Shown piece by piece: positions 53,651 through 63,798 of a stretch of DNA of 64,000 nucleotides (position 1 is its first letter; each line of letters begins with the position of its first letter). The DNA is from Janthinobacterium sp. TB1-E2. GTDB taxonomy: Bacteria > Pseudomonadota > Gammaproteobacteria > Burkholderiales > Burkholderiaceae_D. The stretch lies in NCBI RefSeq assembly GCF_036885605.1, contig NZ_CP142523.1, positions 4,154,001 through 4,218,000 of the forward strand. Reading direction: 5' to 3'. A program made the translations under genes and the position numbers. Below the pieces are notes generated by a model. That model was given only the letters and a program-made list of their open reading frames with translations. It searched no databases and was not told the DNA's origin.

Positions 53651-55657
53651 ATGGCCGAGCTGATTACCCTTTGCCAGACTCAAACTATGCCTACAATTTC
53701 GTTCTCCCCCCGCCACTGGAGTGTCGGCGGCAAGATTACCGTGTTCACGTTTGCCCTCGTCAGCCTGATCCTCGCCAGCCTGACGACCTTGATCAGCATC
53801 CGCACCTCGACCGCCCTGGAACAGCGTGCCGAAGCGGCCGTCACTAGCGAACTCAATAGCGTCATGACGACCACGCAAGTGTTCCATACGGCCATGGTCA
53901 ACGAGGCGGCCAGCTTCGCGCGCCTGTTCGCGGCCGAATTTCCCGGCCCGTTCACGGTCGACGCGGGCGCCATGGTGGCCGTCGCTGGCAAGGCCACGCC
54001 CGCGCTGGCCAACGGCGGCAAGGTGCTCAACCTCGACACGGCCCTGGTCGACCGCTACACGGCCCAGACAGGCGTGATCGCCACCATTTTTGCCGCCAAT
54101 GGCGATGAATTCGTGCGCATCAGCACCTCGCTGAAAAAGCAGGATGGCGAACGGGCCATCGGCACCCAGCTCGACCACAACCACCCCAGCTATGCGCCGC
54201 TGCGCGCGGGCCAGCGCTTCGTCGGCATGGCCACCTTGTTCGGCAAGCAATACATCACGCAATACGATCCCGTGCGCGATGCGGGCGGCAAGGTGGTGGG
54301 CGTGCTGTTCATCGGCCTCGATATCAGCAAGAATTTGGCCATGCTGAAAGAGAAGATTCGCCAGGTCAAGATCGGCCAGACGGGCTACATCTATATCGTC
54401 GACACGGCCCCCGGCGCCAATTACGGCCACCTGATGCTGCACCCGAACAGCGAAGGCAAGAGCGCGCTCGACTTCAAGGCCAGCGACGGCCGGTTGTTCA
54501 TCCAGGACATGCTGGCGCAAAAAGACGGCGCCATGCGCTACACGTGGACGGCGCCCGGCGAAACGGCTGCCAGCGCGCGCGAAAAGCAGCTGTATTACCG
54601 TCAATTCAAGGATTGGCAATGGATCATCGCGGGCGGCACGTTCACGGACGAGATCACGGCGGAAGCGCGCCAGATGCGCAACCAGCTGGCCGTTTCCGGC
54701 TTCATCGCCCTGCTCGTCTTCGCCCTGCTGCTGTACTGGCTCGTGCGCACCCTCGTGTCGCGTCCGCTGGCCGCCGCCGAAACGGCCGCCGCGCAAATCG
54801 CCGCCGGCGACCTGACGGTGCACCTCGACACCAGCAGCCTGGATGAAATCGGCCGCCTGCTGCTGGCCATGAACCGCATCAGCGACAACCTGTCGCAAGT
54901 GGTCGGCAACGTGCGCGGCAGCGCCGGGCAAATCGCCACGGCGTCCGGTGAAATTGCCAGCGGCAACCTGGATCTGTCGAGCCGCACGGAACAGCAAGCC
55001 AGTTCGCTGGAAGAAACGGCCGCCTCGATGGAGGAACTGAGTTCCACCGTGCGCCAGAACGTCGATCACGCCCAGCAGGCAAGCCGGCTGGCGCACGACT
55101 CGTCCAGCCTGGCGGCGACGGGCGGCGCGGCCGTGGCGCAGGTGGCCAGCACCATGGACGCCATCCGCAGCTCGTCAAGCAAGATCGCCGACATCATCGG
55201 CGTCATCGACGGCATTGCCTTCCAGACGAATATCCTGGCCTTGAACGCGGCCGTGGAAGCGGCCAGGGCCGGCGAGCAGGGACGCGGCTTTGCCGTCGTC
55301 GCCACCGAGGTGCGCACCCTGGCGCAGCGCTCGACGGCAGCGGCAAAAGACATCAAGGACCTGATCCAGGCGTCCGCCAGCACGGTGGACCTGGGCCACG
55401 CCCAGGTGAGCCAGGCCAGCGCCACCATGGATACCGTGGTGGCCAGCGTGCAGCAAGTGAGCACCATCATGGCCGAAATCGCGCAGGCCAGCGAAGAGCA
55501 GCGCAGCGGCATCGAGCAAGTCAACCAGGCCATCGCCCAGATGGACCAGGTGACCCAGCAGAACGCGGCCCTCGTGGAAGAAGCGGCCGCGGCCGCCGAC
55601 GCCTTGCAGGAGCAGGCGCAGGAGCTGAACCAGGTGGTGAGCGTGTTCAAGCTGTAA
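53651..55657 (+). CDS. Methyl-accepting chemotaxis protein with Cache-type sensor
   Basis: 668 aa from ATG 53651 (ATG 53687 is an alternative; neither has ideal ribosome-site spacing). TM1 near residues 28-48, a periplasmic Cache_3/Cache_2 sensor ([54 protein letters not shown]), TM2 near 350-372, a HAMP domain, and a signalling domain with the hairpin tip [20 protein letters not shown]. The C-terminus lacks a CheR-tethering pentapeptide. Senses a small external ligand and signals to CheA. Confidence 0.95.
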   Translation: MAELITLCQTQTMPTISFSPRHWSVGGKITVFTFALVSLILASLTTLISIRTSTALEQRAEAAVTSELNSVMTTTQVFHTAMVNEAASFARLFAAEFPGPFTVDAGAMVAVAGKATPALANGGKVLNLDTALVDRYTAQTGVIATIFAANGDEFVRISTSLKKQDGERAIGTQLDHNHPSYAPLRAGQRFVGMATLFGKQYITQYDPVRDAGGKVVGVLFIGLDISKNLAMLKEKIRQVKIGQTGYIYIVDTAPGANYGHLMLHPNSEGKSALDFKASDGRLFIQDMLAQKDGAMRYTWTAPGETAASAREKQLYYRQFKDWQWIIAGGTFTDEITAEARQMRNQLAVSGFIALLVFALLLYWLVRTLVSRPLAAAETAAAQIAAGDLTVHLDTSSLDEIGRLLLAMNRISDNLSQVVGNVRGSAGQIATASGEIASGNLDLSSRTEQQASSLEETAASMEELSSTVRQNVDHAQQASRLAHDSSSLAATGGAAVAQVASTMDAIRSSSSKIADIIGVIDGIAFQTNILALNAAVEAARAGEQGRGFAVVATEVRTLAQRSTAAAKDIKDLIQASASTVDLGHAQVSQASATMDTVVASVQQVSTIMAEIAQASEEQRSGIEQVNQAIAQMDQVTQQNAALVEEAAAAADALQEQAQELNQVVSVFKL

Positions 55658-55706
55658 AAGCGGGCGCGGTGCTAAGATGGCGCATACCACCTTGCCAGGA
55701 GACGCG

Positions 55707-55979
55707 ATGCACGACGACTATGTTTTGATTGCCCGGCTGATGATCCCCACGGATGCGCACGTCATCCGCGGCTGCCTGGCAGCGGCCGGCATCGACGTGC
55801 TGCTGACGGACGACCAGCACATGCAGGCCGACATGCTGCTGGCGGCCGCCATCGGCGGCGCCCGCGTCATGGTGCGCGAACACGACGTGGCGCGCGCCAA
55901 TGACATCTTGGCAGCCTTCGAGCGGGGCGACCTGGCGCTGTCGGATGATGCCGACGTGGGTGCGCCCGTCGCTGATTAA
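55707..55979 (+). CDS. DUF2007-domain small protein
   Basis: 90 aa from ATG 55707 (CCAGGA ribosome site). Ferredoxin-like putative signal-transducing fold: YVLIARLMIPTDAHVIRGCL...GIDVLLTDDQHM...ARVMVREHDVARANDIL. Function unknown; ends two bases before the convergent tdk stop. Confidence 0.8.
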   Translation: MHDDYVLIARLMIPTDAHVIRGCLAAAGIDVLLTDDQHMQADMLLAAAIGGARVMVREHDVARANDILAAFERGDLALSDDADVGAPVAD

Positions 55980-55980
55980 T

Positions 55981-56529
55981 TTACGAGTAGAAACAGCGCC
56001 CGCACGCCTGGCGGTAGCTTTCGTTGCCGCCAATACTGATCTGCTCACCTTCCTTGATGCGGCGGCCCTGCTCATCCACGCGGATGTTCATCGTGGCTTT
56101 CTTGCCGCAAGTGCAAATATTCTTCAATTCTTCGATATCGTCGGCCAGCGCCAGCAGATAGGCCGAGCCGGGGAACGGTTCGCCCTTGAAATCCGTGCGC
56201 AAGCCGTAGCAGATGACGGGCACGCCCTTCACTTGCGCCAGCTGGTGCAGCTGCTGCACCTGGGCCGTGCTGAGAAATTGCGCCTCGTCCACCAGCAAAC
56301 AGGCGACCTGGGGAATATCGTCGAGGAAATTCGTGTCGGCATGGAAGATATCGACCTGGCGCTGCGGGCCCAGGCGCGAGGTGACCCGGCCCACGCCGTA
56401 GCGGCTGTCGATGGCGGCCGTGTACAGGCGCACCTGCTGGCCCTGCTCTTCATAGTTGTGCGCGACCTGCAACAAGGCCGTCGACTTGCCCGCGTTCATC
56501 GCGGAATACCGGAAATAAAGTTTTGCCAC
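55981..56529 (-). CDS. tdk: Thymidine kinase (type II)
   Basis: 182 aa. P-loop SAMNAGKST, Walker B region LLVDEAQFLS, lasso and zinc-binding cysteines CTCGKKA...CGRC. Phosphorylates thymidine in the salvage pathway. Confidence 0.96.
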   Translation of the reverse strand: MAKLYFRYSAMNAGKSTALLQVAHNYEEQGQQVRLYTAAIDSRYGVGRVTSRLGPQRQVDIFHADTNFLDDIPQVACLLVDEAQFLSTAQVQQLHQLAQVKGVPVICYGLRTDFKGEPFPGSAYLLALADDIEELKNICTCGKKATMNIRVDEQGRRIKEGEQISIGGNESYRQACGRCFYS

Positions 56530-56600
56530 TGCCGCCTGCCCTGTCTGTCTGATTATTCTGGATACTGTTCAGCATCTTTTCGAGGCGTGATTATAAATCG

Positions 56601-56639
56601 CAATGGCGCGCTTGCGGCAGCTTAATAGTCGCGCCATTG
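56601..56639. repeat. 10-bp inverted repeat between tdk and the CBS gene
   Basis: CAATGGCGCG (56601-56610) and CGCGCCATTG (56630-56639) form a perfect inverted repeat around 19 nt that contain TTAATA. Could be a regulator site or a hairpin in the leader of either divergent gene. The rest of 56530-56823 shows no gene. Confidence 0.55.
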
Positions 56640-56823
56640 GCGCGGCAAGCGGGCAAAAAACGGCGCATACTCGCATCGCGAACCTTGCCGCCGATATGCG
56701 AAGCGCGCATATGCAAGCATATAAACATTCGTTCGCCGCACTCGTCCGCCCGCCTACACTGCGCGGCACGGAAGGCGGCTCGGGACACAATCCGGAGCCG
56801 TTGTTTCTCTGACAGGAGCCACC

Positions 56824-58215
56824 ATGAATGATCGAATGCCATCCCCATCCCAGCCGCCAGCGCTATACAAGCTGATCGGCAATACCCCGCTGGTCGAAGT
56901 GACCAGGCTCGACACGGGCCTGTGCCAGCTGTTCCTGAAACTGGAATCGCAAAATCCCGGCGGTTCCATCAAGGACCGCATCGGACTGTCCATCATCGAG
57001 GCGGCCGAAGCGGACGGCCGCCTGCAGCCGGGCGGCACCATCGTCGAGGCGACGGCCGGCAACACGGGCATCGGCCTGGCGCTGGTCGGCCGCATCAAGG
57101 GCTACCGCGTGATTCTCGTCGTACCCGACAAGATGTCGACGGAAAAAGTGCTGCACCTGAAAGCCCTGGGCGCGGAAGTGCACACCACGCGCTCGGACGT
57201 GGGCAAGGGCCATCCCGAGTACTACCAGGATTACGCGGCGCGCCTGGCGCGCGAACTGCCGGGCGCCTTCTTCGCCGACCAGTTCAACAATCCCGCCAAT
57301 CCATTGGCCCACGAAACGACGACGGCGCCCGAAATCTGGGAGCAAAGCGGCCATGACGTCGACGCCATCGTCGTCGGCGTCGGTTCGTCCGGCACCTTGA
57401 CGGGCCTGACCCGCTACTTCCGCAAGGCGCAGCCGAAGCTCGAATTCGTGCTGGCCGACCCGCAAGGGTCCATCCTCACCGAATACATCGACACGGGCAA
57501 AGTGGCCGACACGAGCGGCTCGTGGGCCGTCGAAGGCATCGGCGAAGATTTCATCCCGGCTATCGCCGACATGGACAGCGTCACCAAGGCCTACACCATC
57601 ACGGACCAGGAAAGCTTTGATTCCGCGCGCGCCCTGCTGCGCGCCGAAGGCATTTTAGGTGGCTCGTCCACCGGCACGCTGCTGGCCGCCGCCCTCAAAT
57701 ACTGCCGCGAGCAGACGACGCCGAAGCGCGTCGTCACCTTTGTCTGCGACACGGGGACGCGCTACCTGTCGAAGGTCTACAACGATGGCTGGATGCGCGA
57801 CCAGGGTCTGTTGCAGCGCGCCGTGTCCGGCGACTTGCGCGACCTGATCGGACGCCGCTACGACGAGGGCGACGTCGTCAGCGTGGCCCCGGGCGACACC
57901 CTGCTCACGGCCTTCAACCGCATGCGCGCCAGCGACCTGGCGCAGCTGCCCGTCATCGACGGCGGAAAACTGGCCGGCATCATCGACGAATCGGACTTGC
58001 TGCTGCACGTCTCCGGCGACGCCGCCCATTTCGCCTCGCTGGTGGGCGCCACCATGACGACGCAGATCGAAACGCTGGCGCCGTCAAGCGGCTTGCCCGC
58101 CCTGCGCGCCACCCTGGACCGGGGCTTGACGGCCGTCGTTGCCGACGATGCCGCCTTCTATGGCCTGATCACTCGCTTCGACCTTCTCAACCACTTACGC
58201 AGGACACTATCTTGA
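56824..58215 (+). CDS. Cystathionine beta-synthase (PLP domain plus CBS pair)
   Basis: 463 aa. PLP fold II: LIGNTPLVEVTRLDTG, PLP lysine in NPGGSIKDRIGLSI, TAGNTGIGLALVGRIKGYRV and GVGSSGTLTG. The C-terminal third holds two CBS motifs (VVSVAPGDTLLTAFNRMRAS; QLPVIDGGKLAGIIDESDLL). Condenses serine with homocysteine to cystathionine; O-acetylserine-dependent activity cannot be excluded. Coupled to the gamma-lyase gene by a TTGA overlap. Confidence 0.92.
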   Translation: MNDRMPSPSQPPALYKLIGNTPLVEVTRLDTGLCQLFLKLESQNPGGSIKDRIGLSIIEAAEADGRLQPGGTIVEATAGNTGIGLALVGRIKGYRVILVVPDKMSTEKVLHLKALGAEVHTTRSDVGKGHPEYYQDYAARLARELPGAFFADQFNNPANPLAHETTTAPEIWEQSGHDVDAIVVGVGSSGTLTGLTRYFRKAQPKLEFVLADPQGSILTEYIDTGKVADTSGSWAVEGIGEDFIPAIADMDSVTKAYTITDQESFDSARALLRAEGILGGSSTGTLLAAALKYCREQTTPKRVVTFVCDTGTRYLSKVYNDGWMRDQGLLQRAVSGDLRDLIGRRYDEGDVVSVAPGDTLLTAFNRMRASDLAQLPVIDGGKLAGIIDESDLLLHVSGDAAHFASLVGATMTTQIETLAPSSGLPALRATLDRGLTAVVADDAAFYGLITRFDLLNHLRRTLS

Positions 58216-59393
58216 GCCAGGAAACCACCCGCAAGAGCCGCCTCGCCACGCGCGTCATCCACGCCGGCCAGTCGCCCGACCCGTCGACGGGCGCCATCAT
58301 GCCGCCCATTTACGCCACCTCCACCTTCGTACAGGACAGCCCCGGCGTGCACAAGGGCCTCGACTATGGCCGCTCGCACAATCCCACGCGCTGGGCGCTC
58401 GAGCGCTGCGTGGCCGACCTGGAAGGCGGCAGCGCCGCGTTCGCGTTCGCCTCGGGCCTGGCCGCCATTTCGTCCGTGCTGGAATTGCTCGATGCAGGCA
58501 GCCATATCGTCGCCGGCGACGATATGTACGGCGGCACCTACCGTTTATTCGAGCGCGTGCGCCGCCGCTCGGCCGGTCACGAATTTAGCTATGCCGACCT
58601 GACCAATCCCGAGAACCTGCTGGCCGCGCTGCGCCCGGAAACGAAGATGGTGTGGGTCGAGACGCCCACCAACCCGATGCTGAAGCTGGCCGACTTGCGC
58701 GCGATCGCCGACATCTGCCGCGCACGGGGCATCATCGCCGTGGCCGACAACACGTTTGCCAGCCCGCTGGTGCAGCGCCCTTTGGAACACGGCTTCGACA
58801 TCGTCGTCCATTCGACCACCAAGTATTTGAACGGCCACTCGGACATCATCGGCGGCATCGCCATCGTCGGCGCGGAAGAACGCCAGGCGGATTGGCGCGA
58901 ACAGCTGGGCTTTTTGCAAAACTCGGTGGGCGCGATTGCCGGCCCGTTCGACAGTTTTTTAGCGTTGCGCGGCGTGAAAACCCTGGCCATCCGCATGCAG
59001 CGCCATTGCGAAAGCGCCCTGGCCCTGGCGCAGTGGCTGGAGCAGCAAAAGGAAGTGCACAAAGTGTTTTATCCGGGGCTGGCCTCGCACCCGCAGCACG
59101 CGTTGGCGCAGCGCCAGATGGACGGTTTCGGCGGCATCATCTCGATCGACCTGAACACGGATCTGGCCGGCGCGCGCCGCTTCCTGGAACGCTGCGAGGT
59201 GTTCGCCCTGGCCGAAAGCCTGGGAGGCGTGGAAAGCCTGATCGAGCACCCCGCCCTGATGACGCACGCCAGCATCCCGGCCGAACAGCGGGCAAGGCTG
59301 GGCATCGGCGATGGCTTGATCCGGCTGTCGGTGGGGATCGAGGATATCGAGGATTTGCGGCATGATCTGCGCACGGCGCTCGATGCGATTTGA
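58212..59393 (+). CDS. Cystathionine gamma-lyase/synthase (Cys/Met metabolism PLP enzyme)
   Basis: 393 aa, TTG start at 58212 overlapping the upstream stop. Family features: ATRVIHAGQSPDPSTGAIMP, YGRSHNPTRWALERCVADLE, PLP lysine in HSTTKYLNGHSD, and GGVESLIEHPALMTHASIP. Next to cystathionine beta-synthase, it most likely acts as gamma-lyase, giving cysteine from cystathionine (reverse transsulfuration). Confidence 0.93.
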   Translation: MSQETTRKSRLATRVIHAGQSPDPSTGAIMPPIYATSTFVQDSPGVHKGLDYGRSHNPTRWALERCVADLEGGSAAFAFASGLAAISSVLELLDAGSHIVAGDDMYGGTYRLFERVRRRSAGHEFSYADLTNPENLLAALRPETKMVWVETPTNPMLKLADLRAIADICRARGIIAVADNTFASPLVQRPLEHGFDIVVHSTTKYLNGHSDIIGGIAIVGAEERQADWREQLGFLQNSVGAIAGPFDSFLALRGVKTLAIRMQRHCESALALAQWLEQQKEVHKVFYPGLASHPQHALAQRQMDGFGGIISIDLNTDLAGARRFLERCEVFALAESLGGVESLIEHPALMTHASIPAEQRARLGIGDGLIRLSVGIEDIEDLRHDLRTALDAI

Positions 59394-59403
59394 GGGGGTG
59401 ATT

Positions 59404-59488
59404 GTCGGATTACGCTGCGCTAATCCGACCTACGGTATGCCGTGGCAGGTAGGTCGGATTAGCACGGCAACGCCGTGCGTAATCCGAC
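59404..59488. repeat. Nested REP-like palindrome (GTCGGATTA family)
   Basis: Outer arms GTCGGATTACGC (59404-59415) and GCGTAATCCGAC (59477-59488), inner arms TAATCCGACCTAC (59421-59433) and GTAGGTCGGATTA (59449-59461), and a small GCACGGC/GCCGTGC hairpin (59462-59478). It lies between convergent genes and can fold on either strand. Confidence 0.8.
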
Positions 59489-59500
59489 ACCTCACCAACT

Positions 59501-61708
59501 TCACTCCCCGGGCCGGTACCTGCGCTCCAGGTGCTTCGCCACGTCTTCGGGATAAAACAGCACCTCCTTGAATTCGCCCCGCGCATACATGGCCGCCTGG
59601 TCCTTGAAATGCGGCGATGTCGGGTCGCCGCTCTGGCCACCGGCAAGGATGCTTTTCGCCTTGATGCGCGGGCCGAATTCCACGGCCGCGACAAAGCTGT
59701 TGCCACGCTCGCCGTAAATCCTGCGCGTGGTGCTCTTGCTGCTCTGTCCATACGCGGCCAGCGCGCCCCAGTTGCCCGACGCATAAGGCACGGGCAAGCT
59801 GGCTTGCGCATCGTCGAACGGCTGCACCACGTCGCCCGTCAGGCGCTGGAAGCGGTTGATCTCGCCCCAGGGCGTTTGCCAGTTGCCGAAATCGCGCTGC
59901 AGTTTATCGGCCGCCGTCGCCAGGGCAGCCAGCCGTTGCGCCGCCGTGACCTTCTCCGTCGCCAGAAAATCGACCACGGGTACGCCCTGCTCGCGCGCCT
60001 GTTTCCCTGCCAGCTCGGCCAGCTCCTGGCCCCAGAACACGGCCAGCGAGGTGGCCGTGGACGTCAGTGAATAGCACCAGTCCCAGGCGCGAAGCAAGGC
60101 CACCTTGTCGGCCAGCGCCAGCTGTTGCGCGTCACCGGCCGGCAACGCATCGTACGCCGCGAACAGCGGCGGCAGCAGCGCTTCGAACGCCGTCAGTTCG
60201 CTGTCGTACGAGGCGGCGATCAGGCTGTCGAGGGTAAAACCTGTTTTATTCTGGAAAACCTTGACGGCATGCAGGCCGCGCGCGTTTTCGCCATACACGG
60301 ACATGTAGGCGGGATAATCGTGCTGGCGCGGGCTGTTGGCGCCGGCCGCCGAATACGGCCAGTTGTTCGTGTTCTGGATCCAGCCATTCTTCGGATTGAA
60401 CAGGGTGATGGTCTGCGCCACCGTGTGCAGTCCTTTCCATTCCGTGGCCGGGTCGCTGCCGTCAATGGGCTGCTTCCAGTTGAAGCGCGGGTCGCGCACG
60501 GGGATGAAATTGCCATGAAAGTAGGCGATATTGCCATCCGCATCCGCGTACACGGTATTGTTCGACGAATTCGTGCGCAGTTCCATCGTCTTGTAGAACG
60601 CCGCGTAATCGCGCGCCTTGGTGCGCGTGTACGACTGCGTCAGCGCCTTCAACGGTTCGTTCATCAGGCGCACGGCCACCCATTTACCATCCAGCGCGCG
60701 CACGATGGGGCCGTGATGGCTGTAGTAGACGGTGATGGTTTTCGAGCCCATGCCGCCGTTCGCCAGTTTATATGGCAAGGTAATCGGCACAGATTTCAAG
60801 GCGCGCAGGCCGCCGTCATAGCGGTAGAACCAGGCGCCATCCTTGTCGACGATGCTTTCCAGGTATTCGTCGATGACGTCGCCGCCACCCGAGGTATGCA
60901 TCCAGCCGAGGCGGTCGTTAAAACCCTGGTAGACGAAGAACTGACCCCAGGTAACGGCGCCATATGCATTCAAGCCTTCGCCGCTGGTGACTTGCACTTC
61001 GGGACGGAAGTAGAACGAGGTGTGCGGGTTGATCATCAAGAGCGCATGGCCATTTTTCGTGATCGCGGGCGCGATGGCGAAACCGTTCGAGCCGCTCGGT
61101 TCAGGCTCCAATCCAGTTTCCACGCTGGCCAGCGCCACGGTGGCGGGCCTGGCCTGCTGACCATAAAACGCTTCGAACTGCGCCAGGTTGATCGATTCGA
61201 TATCGCCGCCGATGCTGCCCTCGCTGAAACTCAAGGCCATCCACGGCTCAAAATGCGCGATCAGTCTGGGTTTGACGTGCGGATGCGTGGCCAGGTAAAA
61301 ATTCAATCCATCGGCAAACGCATCCATCAACTTGCGCAGCCACGGCGGGCTGGCGCGGTACTGCGCCTGCAGCTCAAGCGGGTCGATGAAGAGCTTCATG
61401 CGCAGGTCGCGGTACAGCTCCCGTTCGCCCTCCACTTCCGCCAGCCGCCCCATGGCGTTGATGTAATTGAGTTCCACGCGCGGGAAATCGTCCTCGGCCT
61501 GCGCATACATCAGGCCAAAGACGGCATCCGCATCCGTCTTGCCCGTCACATGGGGCACGCCCCACGTGTCGCGCGCGATACTGACATGGGCGGCCTGCGC
61601 CTGCCAGCGGGCCATGTCAGTGACAGAAACGGCGGGCGCGGCCAGCACGGGAGGAGCGGCGACGGCGCCGCAGGCGATGGCGGCAAACAAGGCACGGCGA
61701 GCTGGCAT
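59501..61708 (-). CDS. Penicillin-acylase-family N-terminal nucleophile hydrolase
   Basis: 735 aa, normal for the family. Signal peptide (ALFAAIACGAVAAPPVLAAP), an alpha chain with the DTWGVPHVTGKTDADAVFGL block, and the autocatalytic site at Gly206-Ser207 (EPSGSNGFAIAP), Ser207 becoming the N-terminal nucleophile of the beta chain. Periplasmic amidase; relatives cleave penicillins, acyl-homoserine lactones or other N-acyl compounds, and the substrate is not determinable here. Confidence 0.92.
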   Translation of the reverse strand: MPARRALFAAIACGAVAAPPVLAAPAVSVTDMARWQAQAAHVSIARDTWGVPHVTGKTDADAVFGLMYAQAEDDFPRVELNYINAMGRLAEVEGERELYRDLRMKLFIDPLELQAQYRASPPWLRKLMDAFADGLNFYLATHPHVKPRLIAHFEPWMALSFSEGSIGGDIESINLAQFEAFYGQQARPATVALASVETGLEPEPSGSNGFAIAPAITKNGHALLMINPHTSFYFRPEVQVTSGEGLNAYGAVTWGQFFVYQGFNDRLGWMHTSGGGDVIDEYLESIVDKDGAWFYRYDGGLRALKSVPITLPYKLANGGMGSKTITVYYSHHGPIVRALDGKWVAVRLMNEPLKALTQSYTRTKARDYAAFYKTMELRTNSSNNTVYADADGNIAYFHGNFIPVRDPRFNWKQPIDGSDPATEWKGLHTVAQTITLFNPKNGWIQNTNNWPYSAAGANSPRQHDYPAYMSVYGENARGLHAVKVFQNKTGFTLDSLIAASYDSELTAFEALLPPLFAAYDALPAGDAQQLALADKVALLRAWDWCYSLTSTATSLAVFWGQELAELAGKQAREQGVPVVDFLATEKVTAAQRLAALATAADKLQRDFGNWQTPWGEINRFQRLTGDVVQPFDDAQASLPVPYASGNWGALAAYGQSSKSTTRRIYGERGNSFVAAVEFGPRIKAKSILAGGQSGDPTSPHFKDQAAMYARGEFKEVLFYPEDVAKHLERRYRPGE

Positions 61709-61723
61709 TCACTACTCCAATAA

Positions 61724-62560
61724 TCAGGATGCGTCGATGAGAGTTGCAATCCGCTGGTTGAGTTCCACATTTTCCGCCTGCAGCTGCGCCACCTTCTGTT
61801 TCAGGCTGGCGATCTCGCCGCGCAGGCGCTCCGCTTCGGACGGAGCCTGGGCCGCGTTGTCCGCCCAAGGCTCATTGCCCGTCTCCGGCGTATCCTGAGA
61901 TACATGCACCTTCGGCTCGCGCGGCGTGCGCGTGGCGGCGCGCTGTTCGCGGATTTCCTTGGCCGCCTGGCGCAGCAGTTTTTTACCACCGGCGACGGCT
62001 GCCACCTGTTCTTCCGGCGGCAGGGATGCCACGGTGGCCGCCGCATTGATGGAGATCGTGCCCGAACGGACGGCTTCCACCAGTTCCGGCGACGCCGCTT
62101 TCTGGATCTTCTCGATCTGGCTGATCTGGTTGCTGCTCAACCGCGCCGCCTTGGCCACCTCTTCGCGCGTGCTCATGGGGGGCTTGGGCGCGTTTTCGCC
62201 GTCGGGCGCATCCTGGGCGCTGACGGGTGCCGGGCTGCGCGCGGCGACGATTTCCTTCTTGCGCAGGGCCAGCACGCCGCGCTGGAAGTCCGACACGCTG
62301 CGGCGCGCCAGGTGATTGTCGATCATCCACAGCATGACGTCGTCGAGCGAGCTAAAGCTGGTGTTCTGGATAGTCTTGAATTCGATGCCGTGCTGGCGGC
62401 AGATGGCGTAGCGGTTATGCCCGTCGATCAGCACGTCGTTCCACAGCACCAGCGCATCGCGGCAGCCTTCGGCCAGCAGGCTGCGCTCGAGCGCCGCGTA
62501 CTCGCTGGCGGTGAGCGGGTCGATATACGACTGCAGCACCTGATTGATAGTGATATTCAT
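61724..62560 (-). CDS. ParB/Srx-fold DNA-binding-like protein
   Basis: 278 aa from ATG 62560, which has GAGGA upstream. Residues ~1-70 look like a ParB N-terminal nuclease/CTPase-type fold (IDPLTASEYAALERSLLAEG; DVLIDGHNRYAICRQHG), then a helical HTH-like part (VAKAARLSSNQISQIEKIQK; AVRSGTISINAAATVASLP), and a C-terminal coiled coil (LRGEIASLKQKVAQLQAENV). A chromosomal solitary ParB-like regulator; not beside parA. Confidence 0.82.
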   Translation of the reverse strand: MNITINQVLQSYIDPLTASEYAALERSLLAEGCRDALVLWNDVLIDGHNRYAICRQHGIEFKTIQNTSFSSLDDVMLWMIDNHLARRSVSDFQRGVLALRKKEIVAARSPAPVSAQDAPDGENAPKPPMSTREEVAKAARLSSNQISQIEKIQKAASPELVEAVRSGTISINAAATVASLPPEEQVAAVAGGKKLLRQAAKEIREQRAATRTPREPKVHVSQDTPETGNEPWADNAAQAPSEAERLRGEIASLKQKVAQLQAENVELNQRIATLIDAS

Positions 62561-62672
62561 GGTTGTCCTCAATATTGCGGCGCGATGGTCCGCGCCGGCA
62601 CGAATGCTACACCATCCGACATGCCTGGCCGGGTAAAATCACGGCGGCACAGCTCATACAAAAACACGGACC

Positions 62673-63119
62673 ATGAAAAGAAAGTACGCCACCGCGATCA
62701 TTTTTGGCGTTGCCGCCATCGGCTTCACCTGGGTCAGCCCCTACATCGCCATGTACCGCATCAGCATCGCGGCAAAATCCGTGCGCCTGGAAACCCTGGC
62801 GCAGCAGGCCGACCTGCCCGCCGTGCGGGCCAGCGTGGCGCGCCAGCTGCGGGCGGCCGGCGAAACGGCCAATGAAGACGATTTCAAGGAAATGCTCGAC
62901 ACCATCGTCTCGCCGCCCGGCATCACGGTGCTGATCCTGCACGGCAAGCAGGGGGCGGACGGCAAGCGCCACGACTTCGGCATGGCATACCGCTCGTGGA
63001 ATGAAGTGGTGCTGCGGCGCAGCGGCGCCGGCTCTGCGGCCAGCCAGTTCCTGCTGCGCCGCCATGGCATCTGGGACTGGAAACTGGCGGACATTACCTT
63101 GCCGCCGGAATTACTCTGA
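62673..63119 (+). CDS. DUF2939-domain membrane-anchored protein
   Basis: 148 aa. One N-terminal transmembrane or signal segment (ATAIIFGVAAIGFTWVSPYI) and a DUF2939 domain (LAQQADLPAVRASVARQLRA; DFGMAYRSWNEVVLRR; HGIWDWKLADITLP). Function unknown. Paralogous to the next gene. Confidence 0.85.
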   Translation: MKRKYATAIIFGVAAIGFTWVSPYIAMYRISIAAKSVRLETLAQQADLPAVRASVARQLRAAGETANEDDFKEMLDTIVSPPGITVLILHGKQGADGKRHDFGMAYRSWNEVVLRRSGAGSAASQFLLRRHGIWDWKLADITLPPELL

Positions 63120-63234
63120 CGAAACTTGATCTAAAACAACACTTACCTAAACCGCCATATTGATTTTGGGAAATATTATGTAGAATGCCAACACTTCAGG
63201 CGCACCGGGTCGCCAGGGATCCGAGAGATCGCAG

Positions 63235-63747
63235 ATGAAAAGAATGATGCTTCTCGCTGTAGCGGTACTGGTCGCGCTGGCCGGCGTCTTCTATGGCAGC
63301 CCGTATTTCACCATGGACAAGATCCGCGCGGCCACCATGGACGAGGATAGCCAGGCTCTGGCTGCACAGATCGACCTGCCACAGCTGCGCGGCAGTCTCG
63401 GGCAGCAACTGCATGCCCTGTTCTCGGCGCCGGAAGTGGCCGACGACATCAGACCCGACGTGATCGATCCCTTGCTCGACACCATGCTGATGCCCGAAGG
63501 CATCGTCGCCTTGATGAAGCTCAATGACCGCTACGAAAAACCACTCGCCAAGGTCAGCGACATCAGCGGCCGCAAGCGCAACACCAAGCCCGACTACAAA
63601 CTGCGCTACACCTCCTGGAACAGCGTCGTGGTGCAGCGCGCCCACAGCAAAAGCCATATCGGCGAATTGACCCTGACGCGCGATGGCCTGTGGAGCTGGA
63701 AACTCACGTCGGTGGCGCTGCCCAAGAATCTGCTGGCCGACGCTTAA
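63235..63747 (+). CDS. DUF2939-domain protein, paralogue of the preceding gene
   Basis: 170 aa. N-terminal hydrophobic segment (MMLLAVAVLVALAGVFYGSP), then the same domain (LAAQIDLPQLRGSLGQQLHA; YKLRYTSWNSVVVQRA; DGLWSWKLTSVALP). The 115-bp spacer is AT-richer and includes TTGATT / TAGAAT with 15-bp spacing (63160-63186), a possible promoter. Function unknown. Confidence 0.85.
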   Translation: MKRMMLLAVAVLVALAGVFYGSPYFTMDKIRAATMDEDSQALAAQIDLPQLRGSLGQQLHALFSAPEVADDIRPDVIDPLLDTMLMPEGIVALMKLNDRYEKPLAKVSDISGRKRNTKPDYKLRYTSWNSVVVQRAHSKSHIGELTLTRDGLWSWKLTSVALPKNLLADA

Positions 63748-63798
63748 AACGGCCGCGCACTGCTATCATCTGCCCAACCACATTTCTTTGGAGGCAGC

